A DNA stretch of 64,000 nt from Euryodendron excelsum. Lineage: Eukaryota; Streptophyta; Magnoliopsida; Ericales; Pentaphylacaceae. Numbering within the stretch: the first letter of the stretch is position 1; each line of letters begins with the position of its first letter. The notes under the pieces are model-generated. The model saw nothing but the letters and a program-made list of their open reading frames with translations. It ran no database searches and was not told the origin of the DNA. A program made the position numbers and the translations under genes. Of the stretch, positions 20,833 to 33,241 are shown piece after piece. The stretch is taken from the NCBI GenBank assembly GCA_033060915.1, contig CM065384.1, positions 16,598,501 to 16,662,500 of the forward strand, given 5' to 3'.

Positions 20833-23800
20833 TACACTAGCCTTCAACCATCCTTTGAAGACTTGAAGAGCTGTTATCTAAAGCTTGAAGATAACCCTTG
20901 AAGGTTGAAGAAGAAGATCAAGACGAAGACCGAAAATTGAAGACAAGCAAGGCGCGCAAAATAAATAAGACATACAGTAGGCTTTCTATTTAAATTTTCG
21001 CACTTTCCCCCTCTCTCTTCTCTCTCCTAACCCATTTGGGTTTTCTCTATTTTAATCCCCCATCTCTTTTCCCCCCTTTCTTTGCATGCTTGAAACAAGG
21101 GGATTCCCGGTCCATGTGTAGGACTGGGCTATTGGAGAATCACCTTGTCGGGTGCTTTCTTCTAGTCTAACCAGAGACCACGTGGGTCCGGCCCCCTTGA
21201 TTATGTGGTGAAGCCTTAGCCTTGTATGTTCACGATCCCAAATTGAATTGTGCATATCATAGTCTTGCATCTTCCAAAATTCGTTTTCGAACTCGTCTTC
21301 AAAATCGTTTTCAAACTAGTTTTCAACATTGCATCAAAATCTCTTTTTCAAAACATGTTTTCAAAATCACAATCCTAGGGTGATTCTAGCTTTTCCATGG
21401 CTAGGATTGTTTTAGGAAAGTGTTACATTTAAAGTGACCAATACAGTCCATATTTTCAAATCTTATTGTTTTCAAAACCGCTTTCCTAAAGTGGTTCTAG
21501 CCCTCTTATGGTTAGAATCGCTTTAGGAAAGTGAGATGTTTTTACACCTTCTAAAAACTCTCTTTTCAAAAAGTCTTTTTCAACATACTTTCCTAAAACT
21601 CTCCTCTCCAAAATTGTTTTCAAAAACTCTCTCCCAAAATCTATTTTTCAAAACCCTCTTTTTCAACTCCTTTCCAAAATCCTCTCCCCAAAGTCCACTT
21701 TTCAAAAACATTCCCTAGGTCTCTTTCCTAGAAAAACTCTCTCCAAAAATCTTCCTAAAAACTCTCTACTCAAAATCTTCCTTTTAGAAATTTCCCTATA
21801 GGATTTTCTTTCTAAAATCTACGTTTCCAAAAACATGCTTTTCCAAAACTCCTTCTCTTTAAAATCTTTTTCCAAAAACTCTATCTTCAAATTCACTTTC
21901 CAAAAAACTCCTCCCTAGAATTCCTTTCTAGTAAACCTTCGTTTTCAAAAACGCACTTTCCAAAAATCCTCTTTCCTTAGAGCCCAAGTCAAGCCCTAGA
22001 ACCCACAATTAGGAAACCCTAGTTTTCTTCCCAAAAACATGGTTTTCAAACGTTGCCCCAAACCTAGGTTTTCGAAACCTCTTGTTTTCACATCCAAACT
22101 ATACATGTTTCCAAAACCTATTTTTTACGTCCAAACAATAGTTTTCCAAATCTAGGGTTTCTAGAAATTTCCCTTTCCAAATCCTTACCAAATCCAATCT
22201 TCCCTTTAGGAAACCAAATCCAATCTCCCCGTTTAGGAAACCAAATCCAATCCTCCGTTTTTAGAAATAAAATCCAACCTTTTCTTTTAGAAACCAAATC
22301 CAATCCCTTCCTAATCCAACCCTTTCCAAATTCAACTCTTTCCTAATTCTATCCCTTTCCAAATCTTAACTTTCCAAATCCAAGTTTTCAAATCTTTCCT
22401 AAACTCAAACCTTTCCTACTCTTAAGATTTTCTAAAACCCTAAAACTTTCTAAATTTCAAATCTTTCCAAATTCAATGTGTTCTAAATTCAAAACTTTCT
22501 TAAGATAAATCTTTCTAAACTTCCAAACTTTCTAAATTCTAAATTTTTCAAAACTTCAACATCTTTCCAAATCTAAGACTTTTCTAAACTCAAAGCTTTC
22601 TTAATTCAAATATTTCCTAAATCGAAAACTTTCCTTTTTCAAACCTTTCCAAATTCAAACTTTCCTAAGTTGAAACTTCCCTATCTCAAAACCTTCTAAA
22701 TTCAAAGCTTTCCAATTTCCAAACTTTCCTAAATTCCAAACTTTCCTAATTCGAAACTTTCCAAAAGTGAAACTTTCCTAATTTGAAACTTTCCTAAACC
22801 AGACCTTTCCTAATTCAAACATTTACTAAATCTAACATTTCCTAAATCTCCTAAACCTTCCAAGTCGAGTCAAATCTTTCCTAAGTCTTGGTTTCCTAAA
22901 ACCAAGTCTTTCCAAAATCAATCTTTCCAAAGCAAGTCCAATCTTCTCAATTTCAATTTCCAATCTCCTCTTCTAATTTCAAATCCAATTCAATTTCCAA
23001 TTCAATCTTTTTCTTCCAATCCAATCTCTCTCTTCAAATCAATCTCTTTTCAATCGGACTCTTGTCCGAACTACGACTGACCTGATTCCCCCAAAGGGAT
23101 ACGTAGGCAACCTTCATAGGTGCAGTTACAACACTTTTCAAACTTTCAATTCCACCCTCATGGGTGCGGTTTCCAAAATCTTTCCAAATCTCAAATTCCA
23201 ATCTATTTTCAAAATTTCAATTTCAAAATTTCTGTTTTCAAATTTCTATTTCCAAATTTTTAAACTTTTCAATTTCAATTCTATCTCTTCAAATCTCTTT
23301 TCAAATCTATTTTTCAAGTCTCTTTTCTTGCACTTGCATATCATGCATCATGATAATTTATAAACATTGTTTTTCAAAGTGGATAGGATTGGTCAATAGT
23401 TAGTTGAAGACTCTTATAGGTGAAAATAGGGTAGATTGACATGTAGGTACCGAAAGGGCGGGGTAGGGTGACAGTTTAGTGCATCTTCCCTACATGTAAC
23501 CAACCTCCGAACCTAGAATCACTGATTTCAAAGACCAAAAGGGAGTTATTTTTCTAAAAAGGACTAAATATTTTTCAAAGGTTGCCAAACAACCTATTTT
23601 CTTAAAAACCCTCTCTCGAGGAGATATTTTCAAAATTGTTTTCCAGAAACCCTAAGTGTAGTCCTCGGATTATTCTTAGTTTTTAGGTGACCTAACTCAC
23701 CTTAATCAAGTTAGGTGGCGACTCCGAATCTTTTTCAAAAGCCCTTTATTCAAACCTATTTTCAATTCAAACCTAGTCGCACTCATTCTTCTAGGAGGGT

Positions 23801-23963
23801 GAGTTCTAACGAGAGAGTACAACATTTTTTCCGCTTGTGTGAGTATTCCTCGAGTGCAAAAAATCTGGGCGCGACAGTCTGGACACCTATTTTAAGTCGA
23901 ACGGCACCGTTTTGGACCCCAATCCGGACGCCCTCCTGGGGCCTTCCGAACACGCTACGGTTT

Positions 23964-23970
23964 TATAAAA
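23964..23970 (+). promoter_or_regulatory. TATA-like promoter upstream of the first Athila-like pseudogene
   Basis: GGTTTTATAAAAGC, followed by a GA-rich leader and CCAAGGTAACT, which resembles a 5' splice site at 24115. It lies about 280 bases before the ATG at 24248. Confidence 0.45.
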
Positions 23971-24247
23971 GCTCTAATTTTCTCCTTTTTGTCTCATTCG
24001 CACACCCACAAAATTCCTGTTTTAGAGAGAGAGAGAGCATCTGAACGAGGCAACTAAGTCCTACCAATTTGAAGAGTCATGACCCTTCAAATTCCTACCT
24101 TTTCGTCTTCCAAGGTAACTACGCAACCTCTCATATTCCTTTTCGAATCGTTTTCTTTGATATTTATGCTTAGTTAGGATTGGGATAGTGCTATAATTGT
24201 GATTATGTGGTGGTGTGTGTTGCGACTTATTTTAAGAAGTTGTTTTG

Positions 24248-25342
24248 ATGGCACCGAAAGGGAGTAAAAAATCTGCTAAAAAGTCTTTGGCCATAGAACC
24301 CTTTGAACCCGATTATTCTTCAGAGTATGAATCAAAAATTTTCATCGGTCGTCAAGCCTTTTTAGACTTTAGGAAAACTTGGGCGACTAAAGTCGCGGCC
24401 GTAGAGTGAAACATAGAACTATGGAATTTTGGGGGTAAGTTTACTTTAGAAGCCAAATTTGAAAGGCAGGGGGGGGGCGGGGAATGACCTAGCCGCCTAT
24501 AGGGGGAAATACATTTTAACCCTTTGTGCGGAACTTATGACTAATATCCGAGTGGTGGACAAAACTGAGGGTCAAGAGAGGCTGGTGACTTGGGTGAGAG
24601 GGAGAGACATAGTGATTACCCCGGCCACTTTTTGTCGTCATTATGGGCTAAGGCGTGAGCCTAATGCCTAGTTTTGCCATGGGGTTGGGACTCCGAGCCT
24701 CACTAAGATGGCATGAGAGATTCTAGAAGATGATCAATCCTGAGTTGAGGGAAAGACCCAATGTGAAAAAAAGTTTTTAAAACTAAGGAACCTTCCATTA
24801 TTCCTTTTCTCATGCCATAGTTTGTTACCCCAGGCCTCTTGCCGAGGTATATGTTCCTTTAGCTCTATCATGACGCCGCTAATATCACCCAAGGTGACAA
24901 CATTCCGTTTGTGTGTATGCTTACCTCCCTGATCCTTGAGTCTGGAGTCTACCCACCTTCATTTTTTTCAAAAAAATCTTTCATGGGTGCCATCAATATG
25001 ACTTTTATTCACAAGTCAGAAGCACAGTATAGGAGTCACAATAAAAAGAGGGCCGAGAATAATGAAGAAGAGGGGGAAGGAGGACCATCGGCTGAGGGAA
25101 GTGGTCGTACTGGGCAGTCTTCGTTGGATAAGATAGTAGAGATGTTGGAGTTGCAGGCACTGACGCAGCAACACCACACCCAGCTTTTGGAGGCTCAAGC
25201 CAACGCCTTTGGGACTTTTTAGATGGAGGCTTATGGCCAATTTGATAGGATTGACAAGGAGCAGAAGCGGCATAGCCAGGCTATTGAGGAGCTACAGAGA
25301 GAGATATCCCTTTCAGTGTGGGATCCATCCACTGATATGTAA
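24248..25342 (+). pseudogene. Putative plant transposon-domain protein, decayed copy 1
   Basis: Starts MAPKGSKKSAKK (Lys/Ser-rich head) followed by FIGRQAFLDFRKTW, then RGRDIVITPATFCRHYGL near 24600-24650, and ends with a Glu-rich, Gln-rich tail (25050-25342) that looks coiled-coil-like. The arrangement fits the putative plant transposon protein domain found in Athila ORFs. Damage: TGA near 24408, a frameshift in the G-run at 24468-24483, TAG at 24669-24671, a further break before 24911, and TAG near 25220. It has no intact frame longer than about 100 codons. Confidence 0.6.
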
Positions 25343-25647
25343 TGAATAGTGTTCGCTTGAGTTTAGATCATGTGCATTCAAGATTATTGTATAATTGATC
25401 TAAAACTCTTATTATTACATGTTTAGATATTATGTTTGTATTTATGAGTTTAGATTATGCGTCACGTTGTAGCGGTCTAAAACTCTATCTATTTTAGTTA
25501 GAACTATTTGTGTTTGTTTTTTTTATGTTAATGGAGTACTGTTTATCTTAATTTATGTTATGTCATTCCTTTTATTTATTGTATTTTGTTTATTTATTAT
25601 TATAAGTTTTCTTTAAGTACAGGACAAATAAAGCAATCTTGATAATC

Positions 25648-26613
25648 ATGTCACTCAAAAGGAGTAAAAACAAATCACAACAGGGAATCAAACAGTTCGC
25701 TAACTCTCGAGAGAGGGATATGTACCTGAACTCGTTTCAAGGGCTGCAAGTGTTGATTGAACGTCGAGTGCAACTTTCAAATTTTGCTGATGGGTTTTTG
25801 AAATCTACATTCATACAGAGGGGTTGGCTTCGGATGTTAAGGAGAGAAGGCCCGGTGAACGTTGACATAATGCGAGAATTTTATGCCTATTCAAGCGTGT
25901 CTGAGACACCCGAGCTCTCCATTCAATCCAAAGTAAGGGGACATGTGATCACTATTGCAGCGGATGATATTTGTGAACTTCTAACTTTGCCACGGGTTCC
26001 GAGGCCTGATTTTAAGCTATTTAAAGGAAATTCACCTCCTATTGATGTGCTTTGTGCGAAACTACAAAAAATACCATCAATGGGTCATCATTTCATCATA
26101 CCCGTGTCGTCTTTAAAAAGGGAGTACTGGCTATTGAATTTGATTTTTTTCTCAAATATTCTCCCTAAAGTGGATTCGGGTGTTGTAGTAGATCACTATA
26201 GGTGTTTTTGGTTGTACATTATCGGTAAAGGGTATACGATTAATCTGCCTACTATGATGCTAACTATTATGAGGTAAGCACACTATTCATCTAGCGGGTT
26301 ACCCTATGGGTTGTTCACTACCTAACTTTTGGAGCAGGCTGGAGTGCCTACCTTACCTTCAGACACCATTGCACATTCGGGTCATCAGTTATCCGGTTTG
26401 GATGCTGTGAGTACCCGAGTGCTTCAGCAGAGTGACCTACCCACCTTGATTCCACGACAGCAATAGCTTGCCATGTCCACTCCATTCGCAACTATTGAAT
26501 TCTTGCAAAGGTAAATTTTCGAGTTGAAAGCGGAGGTGGACTCGCTGAAGAGTCACACTTCAATGGCCTCGACTTCGGTGGTTTCGGAGCATGGTCCTAC
26601 CCATTTGTCTTAG
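25648..26613 (+). pseudogene. Putative plant transposon-domain protein, decayed copy 2
   Basis: The ATG at 25648 opens a 210-codon frame with SRERDMYLNSFQGL, RGHVITIAADDICELL and REYWLLNLIFFSN, typical of the putative plant transposon protein domain of Athila-type elements. The frame is stopped by TAA at 26275-26277, but recognisable sequence (SSSGLPYGLF, LLEQAGVP) continues in the same frame with further stops up to TAG at 26611-26613. The tail holds a short coiled-coil-like segment. No function can be assigned. It is the better kept of the two adjacent copies. Confidence 0.65.
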
Positions 26614-28412
26614 GGTTCTTGAGAAAACTTGATTTAGAAATTGTACAATTAGTAGTATTTTATTTTCTTTGAGGATATTTTGTCTTTTTCTTTTTCTTTA
26701 TTTCTATTTTCTTTGGGTACACTATTTTTTTTTAAAAAAAAAAAGAAAGAAATAAAGAAATAAAAAAAATAAAAAAAAATGAAAAAAAATACTTTATTAT
26801 GCCTTGTTGACCAGTTACAAGTGTGCTCACTTTGATTCAACTTTGGAGACCAGAACTGAGTTGGTAAGAGCTGACTAGCATATGGTTCGTCGGTCATAGT
26901 CGGTATCTTCAACACTTCCATTTATGTTTATTGCCTAGTTGTATTTATGTTAGGAGTGTTGAAAATGTTTTTCTTTAGAACCATATTTATGTTCATGTCA
27001 ATACAATCTTTGAATTGAGAATGATTGGGGGCATTCATTGGACTAAACTTGAGCTTAATTGTCGAGTTAACTTCTTACGATGATGAATTACAAGTTTTTG
27101 CCATGAAAACATTCCAAGCAAAAGACTACATTATGATGCATTGTCATGTTATATGACTTCTTGTGTTGATAATTTTGTGCATTTTTCATCCTTAAATAGT
27201 GGAGATTATACCTTGTGAAGTTTAGGGCCAATTTATCTTCTTTTCAGAGAGGATTTACATTTACTCAAGGATATTTCTTTCATTTTCTATTCTTTCAATA
27301 GCTTCCTTATACTTGATTTTGATTCATAAGTTAGGCAGTAATTGAGGTTATTGACATTTATACTCTTTTGAATTTCAAACTTAATATACTTCGGATATGT
27401 TTTTAGGTCATTCTATTCTTCTTGGACACATAATTTCTAGATTCTGTCTCTTGAGCCTTGTATATATCATCCTTGATAGAGCCAAATCATTGTTGAAATG
27501 GTTCCTATAAAAGAGATGTGATCTTGGTGCTAGTAAAGAACTTGAAAAGAAGGGGATGATGTATTTGTGATGTGATGAAAAAAGAAAAAAAAAAAAGAAG
27601 AAGAAAGGAGATATGAAAAATCGTGAAAAAAAGGAAAAAAAAAGAAATAAAAATAAATGAGAAGCATTATCATATGAATTAGGAGATGAAAGCATGTTGT
27701 TAGTGATCATTGGATGCCTTGAGCATAAATGTTTTGAGTAGTTTATTCTTTCTCTCTTCATATATTTTTCTTCTTCATACAGATGGGTGTAGTTGATCCG
27801 AAATATACATGAGTTAAAAATTCTTTTAAGAACAAGTATCTTTGTTAATTTCTTGATTATTACTTTGACTGTGAATATTCTTTCATAAGGCTATGTCAAG
27901 TCCTATACACTTACGTTTTGACGGTTTTTGTTATTAGATTGCTCTTATTACATAATTTATACAATTACTCTTATGATGAGCCTTCCATTGAGAGACCCAT
28001 GTGTTCATATTTTTGTGAGTGTATGCCTTGTGAGAGTTTGTATCAAAGCGTGAAGGATGTTTGTGCATGATATTGACACACTTGGGTTATATTGCATTGT
28101 TAGTGCATTACAATGCGCATCTTTCTTGTTACTTTCATGTCTTAACCTTGCATGACTCATGTTGGAAGTTGAGTTGAGAATTACGTTGAGTGAGTTCTCA
28201 TATGCCTTAATTGTTTTCTCTATTATTGATTATTTGAAATGAACAGATATTTGTGAGTATCATCACTGTAAGCCCTCACGAGATATCACTCGTCCACTAG
28301 AGGTAACCTAGGGGTTTAAAGCCTTGATGCATAGGCTAAATGCATTCGTGACTTCTACAAAAGTGAAGATTATGTTTTTGGTTTTTAGTATTATGCTAGG
28401 GACTAGCAAAAA
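26614..28412 (+). other. 3' non-coding region of the Athila-like element (+)
   Basis: AT-rich, with A-rich stretches at 26738-26790 and 27570-27655. Several segments resemble the minus-strand region 33242-34738 (for example around 27340-27375 and 27960-28030), showing that both are Athila-like 3' regions in opposite orientation. No gene seen. Confidence 0.55.
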
Positions 28413-28425
28413 TCTAGTTGGGGGG
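28413..28425 (+). other. Polypurine-like tract of the Athila-like element
   Basis: TCTAGTTGGGGGG immediately before TGTGATTG, the classical place for a PPT. Confidence 0.6.
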
Positions 28426-29849
28426 TGTGATTGTGCTTCAAAAGTGCAATTATAAGGCCTTAATTAGTACTTTGTTAGCATTAGTTTATGATTATATATG
28501 TCTTTTTAGTTATGTTTTGATATTAATTGAGTTTATAATGCTTTATGTAGGTTTTGAGCTTAAATGGAATGATTTCGAATGCAAATTAATCGTAGGTTTC
28601 AAGAGGTTGCTGTCAAGGTACAAGCTGCTGAAGCTGTGGTACAAGCTGCTGAAACACGTAGAGTTGAAACTTTGGAAGCTCATATCTCGCCAACCAAAAA
28701 GGCTATTTAGGCCCATAATATATCGATTTCATATAACGTTTCGAGACCTACAACTGTCGTGAAGTGACCTAGCCCATCTGAGCACTCAGTAAAAGTCGTC
28801 CGTACAACTAACGACGAGATATATAGATTAATTCACCTTTTAGTTAGATATAGATTAGTAGGTAGTAGAATAGGTTTAGGAGTTCTATGTTCTGAAAAAA
28901 GAGAAGAATTCTAGGGTTTTTCTAGGGTTTGGAAGGAGGAATCATCCAATCTTTTGGAGGCTACGAATCTTTTCATCTTTTAAGGGAACATCTTTAATCT
29001 TTAGTTTTCTTTCTTGTTCTTATTGTGAATTCTAGATTATATTTCTTTAATACAGCGCTTTATTTCTTTAATCATTATTTCCATTCTTGCAATATTTATA
29101 ATGCATTTTAGTAGCTAAATCCATTCTTTGTATGGGTTGAGAAAGTAACTAGCTTACAGGTAGAAATTCAAAATAGTTATTTATTTTCCAAGGTTTCAAG
29201 AACTTGGATCAAGATTCATTTTCTTGCCCATGAATATCTTCCAAAACAGTATTCTTGATCATATCTAGCATGTATGTATAGACTAATTTGTAAGCAGAGA
29301 TACGTATACCTAGAATTTCTGATAAGGATACTGATTACAATTGCATATATATTCCTACAAAGAGTATTTTAGAAATCTACTATTCTTGATTAAGTTTCAA
29401 ACATACTTTATAGACAGGTTTATAAACTAGGACAAGTATGAATGAGACCCTGGTATGAACACTAGTAAATAACTTAATATCAACGTTAAGAAGGTAATCA
29501 AATCTTGAGATCTTTTACTCACAACTATCTTGGGAAATTACCTGTAGGCCTATTACTGGATCAACCCTGCCAAGATCTTTTTATAATATTTGAATACATC
29601 CCTAAAAATTAGTTTAATTTTATTGTCTAATAACTTAGATCAATCATCTCCAATAATTGATTTTTATTTTCTTTTTGGAAGGTTTCCTGTGATTTTAATT
29701 GACTCTGAGCTCGTTATTATTTTATTCTGATTGTAGACCTTGCCAGATTAAGTTTATTTCTTGTGTTCCCTGTGGATCGACCTCAGACTTACCGAGATAT
29801 TATTACTGCATCGCAACCGCACACTGGTGGATATAAATTGTACTATTCA
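28426..29849 (+). repeat. 3' LTR of the Athila-like element (+)
   Basis: Starts TGTGATTGTGC after the G-run. Near its end it contains CCTGTGGATCGACCTCAGACTTACCGAG and a CCGCACAC segment typical of Athila-like LTR ends. The right end (CA at 29848-29849) is a best guess because a truncated giant LTR abuts it. Confidence 0.6.
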
Positions 29850-29854
29850 GGAGC

Positions 29855-32841
29855 GATCACCTCCAAAGCCTCCATTGAAGACTCGAAGTGCTGCAAACTA
29901 ATGCTCTCGAAGATCAAGACAAAGACTAAAGCGAACACTGAAGCAAAGCAAGAAAAACAAAGCGCACAAAGCAAAGCAAAATAAAGAAGACGCAAGGTAG
30001 GCTCCCTATTTAAGTTTACGCATCTTCCCCCTCTCTCTTCTCCCTCCAAACCCACTTGGGTTTTCTTTTATTTTAATCCCCCATCTTCTTTCTCCCCTTT
30101 CTTGCATGCTTGAAACAAGGGACTTCCCGGTCTATGTGTAGAATTAGACTATTGAGAGGCACCGTGTCGGGGGCTTTCTCTTAGTCTAACTGGAGACCAT
30201 TTGGGTTTGGCCCTCTTAATCATGTGGTGAAGCCTTAACCTTGTATTTTCACGACCCTAACTTGCATTGTGCATATCATGATCTTGCATTCCTCTAAAAT
30301 TCGTTTTCCAACTTGTTTTCAAAACTTGCATCAAAACCGTTTTCAAAACTTGCGTTAAATCTTTTTCTTCAAAACTTGTTTTCAAAATCACAATTCTAAA
30401 ATGATTCTAGCCTTTCCATGGCTATGGTTGCTTTAGGAAAGTGTTACATTTAAAGTGACCAATATGGTCCATATTTTCAAATCATTGTTGTTTTCAAAAC
30501 CAGTATCTTAGAATGGTTCTAACCTTCTTATAGTTAGAATCGTTTTAGGAAAGTGAGATATTTTTATAAACATTCCAAAAACTCTCTTTTCAAATCTCTT
30601 TTCCAATACACTTTTTGAGAACTCTCTCCAATCTCCTTTGCAAAACTCATTTTCCTAAAAACTCCTTTCCAAAATGCTCTCTTTGAAATTCACTTTCTAA
30701 AAATGCTCCCTAAGTTTCCTTCCTAGCAACTCTCTCCTAAAACTCTTTCCGAAAATCCCTTTCCTAAAAAAAACTCTCTTTTCAAAACCTCTCTTTTCAA
30801 AAACTCTCTCAAAGTTTTACTTTCCAAAATCTCTTTCGAAAAACTTTCTTTTCAAAATTCACTTTCCAAAAACTCCTTTCTAGGAATTTCCTTACAAAAA
30901 TCTTCTTTCTTTAAAGCTTACTTTCCAAAATCTCTTTTCTTAGAGTCCAAGTTAAACCCTAGAGCCAACGATTAGGAAATCCTAATTTTCTTTCCTAAAA
31001 CATGATTTTTAATCTTGCCTTAAAGCCTAGGTTTCCAAAATCTCCTTTTTTATATTTAAATCATAAATTTCCAAAAATCTATTTCCCACATCAAATCATA
31101 GTCTTTAAAATCTAGGATTTCCGAAACTTCACCTTCCAAATCCATGCCAAGTCCAATCTTCTCTTTAGGAAACCAAATTCAATCTCCCGTTTAGGAAACT
31201 AGATACAATCTCCCGTTTTTAGAAACAAAATCAAAACACCTCTTTTTTCATAAACAAATCCAATCATTTGTTTTAGGAAATAGGAATCTCAATCCTTCCC
31301 GATCTAAATCTGTCCTAATTCGAATTCTTCCTAATCTCATACTTTCCTAAACTTTAAGTTTCCAAAACTTAAACATTTAAATCTTTCTTTAAACTTTAAA
31401 CTTCCAAATCCTTCTTAGTCTAAGCCTTTCCTAATTCTATACCTTTCCAAATTTTAACTTTCCAAATTCAAATTTTCAAATCTTTCTTAAACTCGAACCA
31501 TTCCTAATCTCAAGTATTTCTAAAACTCAAATTTTAAATCTTTCCAAATCCTAAACTTTCTAAATTCTAAACTTTGTAAATTTCAAAACTTTCTTGAGTC
31601 CAAACTTTCTAAATTCCAAACTTTTCATTTTCAAAACTTTCCAGTTTTAGTTTTTCCCTAATTCGAAACTTCCCTAAAATGAAGCCTTTCCTATTTCAAA
31701 ACCTTTCTTAAAATGAAAACTTTCCTAAATCGGAACTTTCCTAAAATGACACTTTCCTATTCCGAAACTTTTCTAATTTGAATCTTTCCAAAATTTCAAT
31801 TTCCCTAATCTTCCAAGTCCAGCATTCGAGTCAAATCTTTCTAAATCTCAAATCTTTTCTAAAACCTACCTTTCCTAAGTCTAGATTTCCTAAACCTCAA
31901 TCTTTCTAAATCAAAGTCTAATCTTTTCAATTCCAAATTCCAATTTCCAATCTTCTATTCTTAGTTCAAATCAAACTCTTTTTTTTTTTTTTTCTAATGA
32001 AACTCTTTTTCAAATCAAAACTCTCTATTTTCTATCGGACTCTTGTCCGAACTACGACTGACCTGATTCCTCTAAAAAGATACGTAGGCAACCCTCATGG
32101 GTGCAGCCACAACCTTTTTCAAGCTTTTATTTCCACAACTTTTTTTCAACTTCCAATTCCATGATCTATTTCAAACTTCCAAGTTTCTATTTCCTTTCCA
32201 ATCTCCAAAACTTTCTTTCAAAATCAAATCTATCACTTCAAATTTCTTTTTAAATCAAATCAAGTTCTTTTCAAATCTATTTTCAAACTCTCTTCTCTCG
32301 CACTTGCATATCATGCATCATTCTTTTAAACATTCTTTTTCTAAAGTGGATAGTTTTGGACATTTGTTAGTTGAAGACTCTCACAGGTGAATTTAGGGTG
32401 AATAGACATGTAGATACCACAAGGGCAGGGTAGGGTGATGGCTTAGTGCGTCTTTCTACACGTAATCAACCTCCGAACTTAGGATCACTATTTTCAAAGA
32501 CCAAAATGGAGTTTATTTTCAAAAAAGGGCTTAAAAGTTTTTCAAAGGTTGCCAAACAACCTGCTTTCTTAAAAACCCTCTCTTCAGAAAGTTTTTTCAA
32601 AATTGTTTTCAAAAACCCTAAGTGTAGTCTTCGGATTGTACTTAGTTTTTAGATAACCTAACTCACCTTAATCAAGTTAGGTGGCGGCTCTGAATTATTT
32701 TTCAAAAACCCTTTATTCAAACCAATTTTCATTTCAAACCTAGTCACATTTATTCTTCTAGGAGGATGAGTTCTAACGAGAGAGTACAATATTTTTTCTA
32801 CTTGTGTGTATTCCTTGAGTGCAAAAAATCTGGGCGCGACA
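29855..32841 (+). repeat. Giant LTR, 5'-truncated copy
   Basis: Homologous to the giant LTR from just downstream of its telobox cluster through to GGGCGCGACA at 32841. U3, TATA box and tandem repeats are missing. It is more diverged from the element A LTR than the two A LTRs are from each other. There is no PBS after it. Confidence 0.88.
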
Positions 32842-33241
32842 ATAGGGTGGTGGCTTAGTGTGTCTTCCCTACACGTAACCAACCTCTAAACCTAAATCAC
32901 TGTTTTTAAAGACCAAATGGAGTTATTTTCAAAAAAGGGCATAAATATTTTCAAAGGTTGCCAAACAACCTATTTTCTTAAAAACCCTCTCTTGAGGAAG
33001 TTTTCAAAATCCTTTTAAAAACCCTAAGTGTAATCTTCGGATTATGCTTAGTTTTTGGTGACCTAACTCACCTTAATCAAGTTAGGTGGTGACTCCAAAT
33101 TTTTTTTAAAAGCCCTTAATCAAATCAAATTTTCAATTCAAACCTAGTCGCACTCGTCCTTTTAGGAGGATGAGTTCTAACGAGAGAGCATTGTGTTTCT
33201 CTCACTTGTCTTTTTCGGGTGCAAAAAATCGGGGGGCGACA
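32842..33241 (+). repeat. Second copy of the giant-LTR 3' end
   Basis: Repeats the last about 400 bases of the LTR (starting at the GGGTGGTGGCTTAGTG segment) and ends GGGGGGCGACA at 33241. It directly follows the complete LTR end at 32841, giving a head-to-tail duplication of the LTR terminus. Confidence 0.85.

Larger units (their letters stand above)
1..23876 (+). mobile_element. Element A: giant-LTR Ty3/gypsy retrotransposon (Tat/Ogre-like), 5' end outside the window
   Basis: Order seen: partial 5' LTR, PBS, leader, gag remnant, protease, G-patch-like segment, RT, RNase H, integrase, antisense ORF, polypurine tract, complete 3' LTR. The internal region is about 16.1 kb and includes a nested 5.05-kb solo LTR; without it the internal part is about 11 kb, and with two 5.07-kb LTRs the element would be about 21 kb. 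The tRNA-Arg-type PBS, second RNase H, lack of a chromodomain, antisense ORF and LTR size match the Tat/Ogre/Retand group as known in plants. Coding regions carry many stops and frameshifts, so the copy is not autonomous. Exact family name is inferred. Confidence 0.85.
18804..23876 (+). repeat. 3' LTR of element A (complete)
   Basis: 5073 bases from TGTAAGCACCCC to GGGCGCGACA. Layout: 81-bp repeats, 157-bp repeats, GGCGCC palindromes, TATA box at 20678, telobox cluster, then about 2.1 kb of G-poor low complexity, then a final about 550-base unique part. U3 is about 1.87 kb, so R plus U5 exceeds 3 kb. Confidence 0.95.
23877..29849 (+). mobile_element. 3' part of an Athila-like Ty3/gypsy element
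   Basis: Begins where the element A LTR ends and contains two pseudogenes with a putative plant transposon protein domain, a long 3' non-coding region, a G-run before TGTGATTG and an LTR. gag and pol are absent. The ORF after pol with this domain is known in Athila-type elements, but the assignment is by eye. Confidence 0.6.

Noticed and set aside
27408..27761. Minus-strand ORF rich in Phe, and the Lys-rich one at 33493-33864
   Set aside because: Both come from A-rich simple sequence in Athila-like 3' non-coding regions.
28418..28762. 114-codon ORF at the start of the Athila-like LTR
   Set aside because: It spans the PPT-LTR border, so it cannot be a conserved gene of the element.
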